From assembly GCA_023213395.1 (NCBI GenBank), contig CM041465.1:122023741-122087740 (forward strand): a stretch of 64,000 bases of DNA. Reading direction: 5' to 3'. The stretch comes from Cycas panzhihuaensis. Its lineage: Eukaryota > Cycadophyta. The position numbers and the translations under genes were made by a program. This document shows positions 61,599-64,000 of the stretch, one piece after another. The notes under the pieces were generated by a model. The model was given only the letters and a program-made list of their open reading frames with translations, was not told the DNA's origin and did no database searches. Position 1 is the stretch's first letter; each line of letters starts with the position of its first letter.

Positions 61599-62830
61599 AT
61601 AAGTATCTTATATTAAAAGAACTTTGTACCTTGCCAAAAATAGTTGGCTTCTAATTTGAAAAAGAATGATATAACTCAATGATCTAAAATCCCCTTGTTA
61701 AATATCAACCCCTCCCTTAGAAAAGTGACATGTGGCTAACATGAGCTAGAAGAACTGGTGGTAATTATTACCTAGGTACCTTTAGTCACTTTCACCATTT
61801 GTTTTATTTCAGCTATGTCCTCTTAAAACTTGACCATAGCTAGTCCGTTTGAGATTAGAACTTGTTGGTTGCAGAGTGGTGTAGTCTTATAATAATTCTA
61901 AACATGGAAAATTATTCAACTTATTAAAAGAGATCGGTGGTCAAGGTTGTAACTCCTATTCCTTCCTCATCATCTTTTAAAAATTTTTGGGCTATTACCA
62001 TTTAACGCTCCTTGGAGATGTTTATTTTTCCTATAGTTACCTTGGGTAATTAGGACCCTAGTAGGAATTGTTATAGTTCTTTCTCTAACTCCTCTAGTTG
62101 CCTTTTAACTCCATGCACTTGTTAGTATATCACTTGATACAAGTGAAAGAGATTTCTAAGGTAAATTGGTAAATTACCACCTCTTCAAGTAGGAGAGGTC
62201 ACTCTTAGCCAATTTTGCTACTATCTTCATGCTTTGATCTATTCTACATCTAGGGCCTTCTAGAAGGTAGCTTTCTTATCATCTATACTCTACTTAATGG
62301 AATTGGTTTAGCCTAATAGTTCTTAGGAACTCATGGCCACCTCCCAAACTTAACTTACTAAATACCACATTTTCTTATTTCTTCTCTCCTATGTTTATAT
62401 GGTAATTTTTAGGAATATAATTCATGGATTACCATGTTAGAGGAGAATTTGGTAGATAACTTTGTGCTGGGGAGCTCTAAAGGGGCCATCTATTAGAGGG
62501 AAGGGATAACAAAGGGTTAGAATAGATCCTCTATATTTTCTTTAAAGAGCCTCACTCTTAGCCTTATAATAGTCTACCTTATCCTATAATTAAATCACAT
62601 CACTTTTAACTATCTAGCTAATTTATAACTAGAAGCTAGCCTTCTCAATGGGTGAATGTTGGGCCATGGATAAAGTCAATTTATAAAAATCATACTAGAC
62701 CATCCCATCACCATGACATTCTGTAACTCTCTATCTAGAATAATCTAGATTTACTACATATTCTATTTTTTCTTGTCCCATTTGTAAGTTAAGGCAAATT
62801 AGCCAAATTTTATGAAGAAAAGCATTAAGA
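61599..62830. other. Unassigned repeat-like DNA right of element G
   Basis: No gene seen on either strand. Stops are frequent in all frames. Confidence 0.4.
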
Positions 62831-63461
62831 AAACCTAGTCTAAATAACCAAAACCAACCACCAAGATCTATCTATTTTGCAACAATAATGAGGATTTAAA
62901 ACTATAATAAATGCAAGTATATAAAACCAAAGATCATTCAACATACACAAGAAAGCATATGTATTACCAAGTACATAAAATTTAACATGGTAAAACCCTA
63001 GTAGAGTTCTAAGGAAACATCCACATAGGAAAGGTATCGATCTTTATTAGTTAAGAATGAAAGATTTATACATGCAGTTTCCACAAAATTCTCACAGTAG
63101 TAATAACCAACAACCACCCACTCATAATGCAATGCAAGATAATATAAGGTGATACAATTACCCTAAAAATAGGTTATAAGAGAAGGTACATCAATTGTAG
63201 CCATCAGATCTAGCTCTTTTTTATGAATAGCCTAGATTCACTTTATAATTTGATAGGTTTTGAGCCCTAACTTTTTTCTTTGGGGGCTACTACCCTTGAA
63301 CCCCCACTTGCAAGGGGAGTTCTAGCACCCCTCACACCTCCTAGCCAAAGGGGGTTGTTGTCCCCCTTGGATCCCCCTAAGGAAAGATTAGTGGGGCAAA
63401 TTATGCCAACAAAGGTCTAAAAAATTAAGCCTCCTCATAATTGTTGTCATATATCCAACAG
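62831..63461 (-). repeat. LTR-like end with GC-rich hairpin block
   Basis: Read on the minus strand it begins TGTTGGATATATGAC at 63,461, a standard copia LTR start. It contains a G/C-run block (63,282-63,378) and later a catgttaaattttatg-type stretch. No second copy and no sure left end are visible, so a solo or partner-less LTR is an inference. Confidence 0.4.
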
Positions 63462-64000
63462 GAAGGGCCTTTCCTTCCTTAAGATCTTTTAGTTATTTTC
63501 CATATAAGGCAGCATGGGTGAGAGCAAGGGTTGTAATGCAATGTCATGGAAATAGTCTCAATAGATTTTCTAAGGTTGCCTTATAGGAGTGGATATGACT
63601 CTAGGCTGAGCACTTGGCTTAAGGTTTACTTTGAACTTTAGGATGATATAAGTTGACCTATTAAGCTATCTTGCCTTAATTTTTTAATTACTCTATTCTT
63701 AAAGGACATCCAAATCTCTAACCTCTTATTAGATTTATCCTTCTTTAACTATGAAGAGATAAGTGAGTTCATGATAAAATGGATTATGATACTGATAGGA
63801 ATGACATTATTTGATCTCCCCATTATTTAGTAGTCAGGTTAGACTTTAGGGATCTCCATGAATTCTTGTTTGGCTATAGTTCCTTCCTTAGCTACAATGG
63901 GATCTACATAATTGTGATAAGCAAATAGATCACTATTACTATCATTGGAAGGAGTGGGAGCAAGGGAAGGCATAAAACATCTTTGTCAATGAGCCAATAC
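63462..64000. other. Unassigned sequence at the right edge
   Basis: It starts with a near-palindrome (ggaagggcctttccttcc). No coding domain recognised. Confidence 0.4.

Overview
The window is a transposon-only stretch of a plant nuclear genome. Three things show this. LTR retrotransposons with plant-type primer-binding sites (TGGTATCAGAGC and variants, complementary to the 3' end of initiator tRNA-Met) fill most of it. Their Ty3/gypsy and Ty1/copia domains match families known from seed plants. One element carries pieces of plant-type kinase and pentatricopeptide-repeat genes. I see no complete host gene, tRNA or rRNA gene, CRISPR array or bacterial-type operon. The plant clade cannot be fixed by reading alone. 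By eye the DNA is strongly AT-rich. Most coding regions are broken by point mutations, so this looks like old, methylated repeat DNA in a genome that removes repeats slowly.

Layout, outermost to innermost. (1) Positions 1-21.8 kb and beyond: an old minus-strand gypsy element, here 'K' (protease 12,810-13,099, zinc knuckle near 17,660, gag 20,502-21,200, PBS near 21,750, LTR rightward from 21,762), has been hit by three insertions. These are a small element 'L' (17,738-20,501), an LTR element 'J' (13,100-17,561) carrying captured gene fragments, and a minus-strand copia element 'A' (6,450-12,809). 'A' is itself split by a minus-strand gypsy chromovirus 'M' (1-6,449). (2) 24,235-43,749: a minus-strand copia element 'CB', same family as A, holds copia element 'E' (25,659-38,176), which holds the gag-only LTR element 'D' (25,682-31,384) inside one of its LTRs. 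(3) 43,750-45,120: an eroded minus-strand gypsy RT/RNase H fragment. (4) 45,889-61,598: plus-strand LTR element 'G' with very long (about 3.2 kb) LTRs and a short internal region. Its 5' LTR contains a nearly full-length plus-strand copia element 'F' (47,960-53,750), and its internal region contains a truncated minus-strand gypsy piece 'H'. (5) 61,599-64,000: unclassified repeat DNA with an LTR-like piece ending at 63,461.

Target-site duplications are visible and exact for J (gaaca), D (agtag) and F (agaag), and plausible for L, E and G. My by-eye LTR divergences agree with the nesting order: CB about 20%, E about 14%, D about 9%; G about 17%, F about 10%; M about 5%. These are rough counts.

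The most notable points are: gene capture inside J; a 1.6-kb TA/TG microsatellite that grew in one LTR of E while the partner LTR kept only a short AT stretch; a bias of nonsense mutations to CAG/CAA glutamine codons in F and M, with zinc-knuckle cysteines turned to tyrosine in E and F; a shared 2.2-kb untranslated leader in the A/CB copia family; and the long-LTR, gag-only architecture of G and D. I did not find a new enzymatic or defence-type system.
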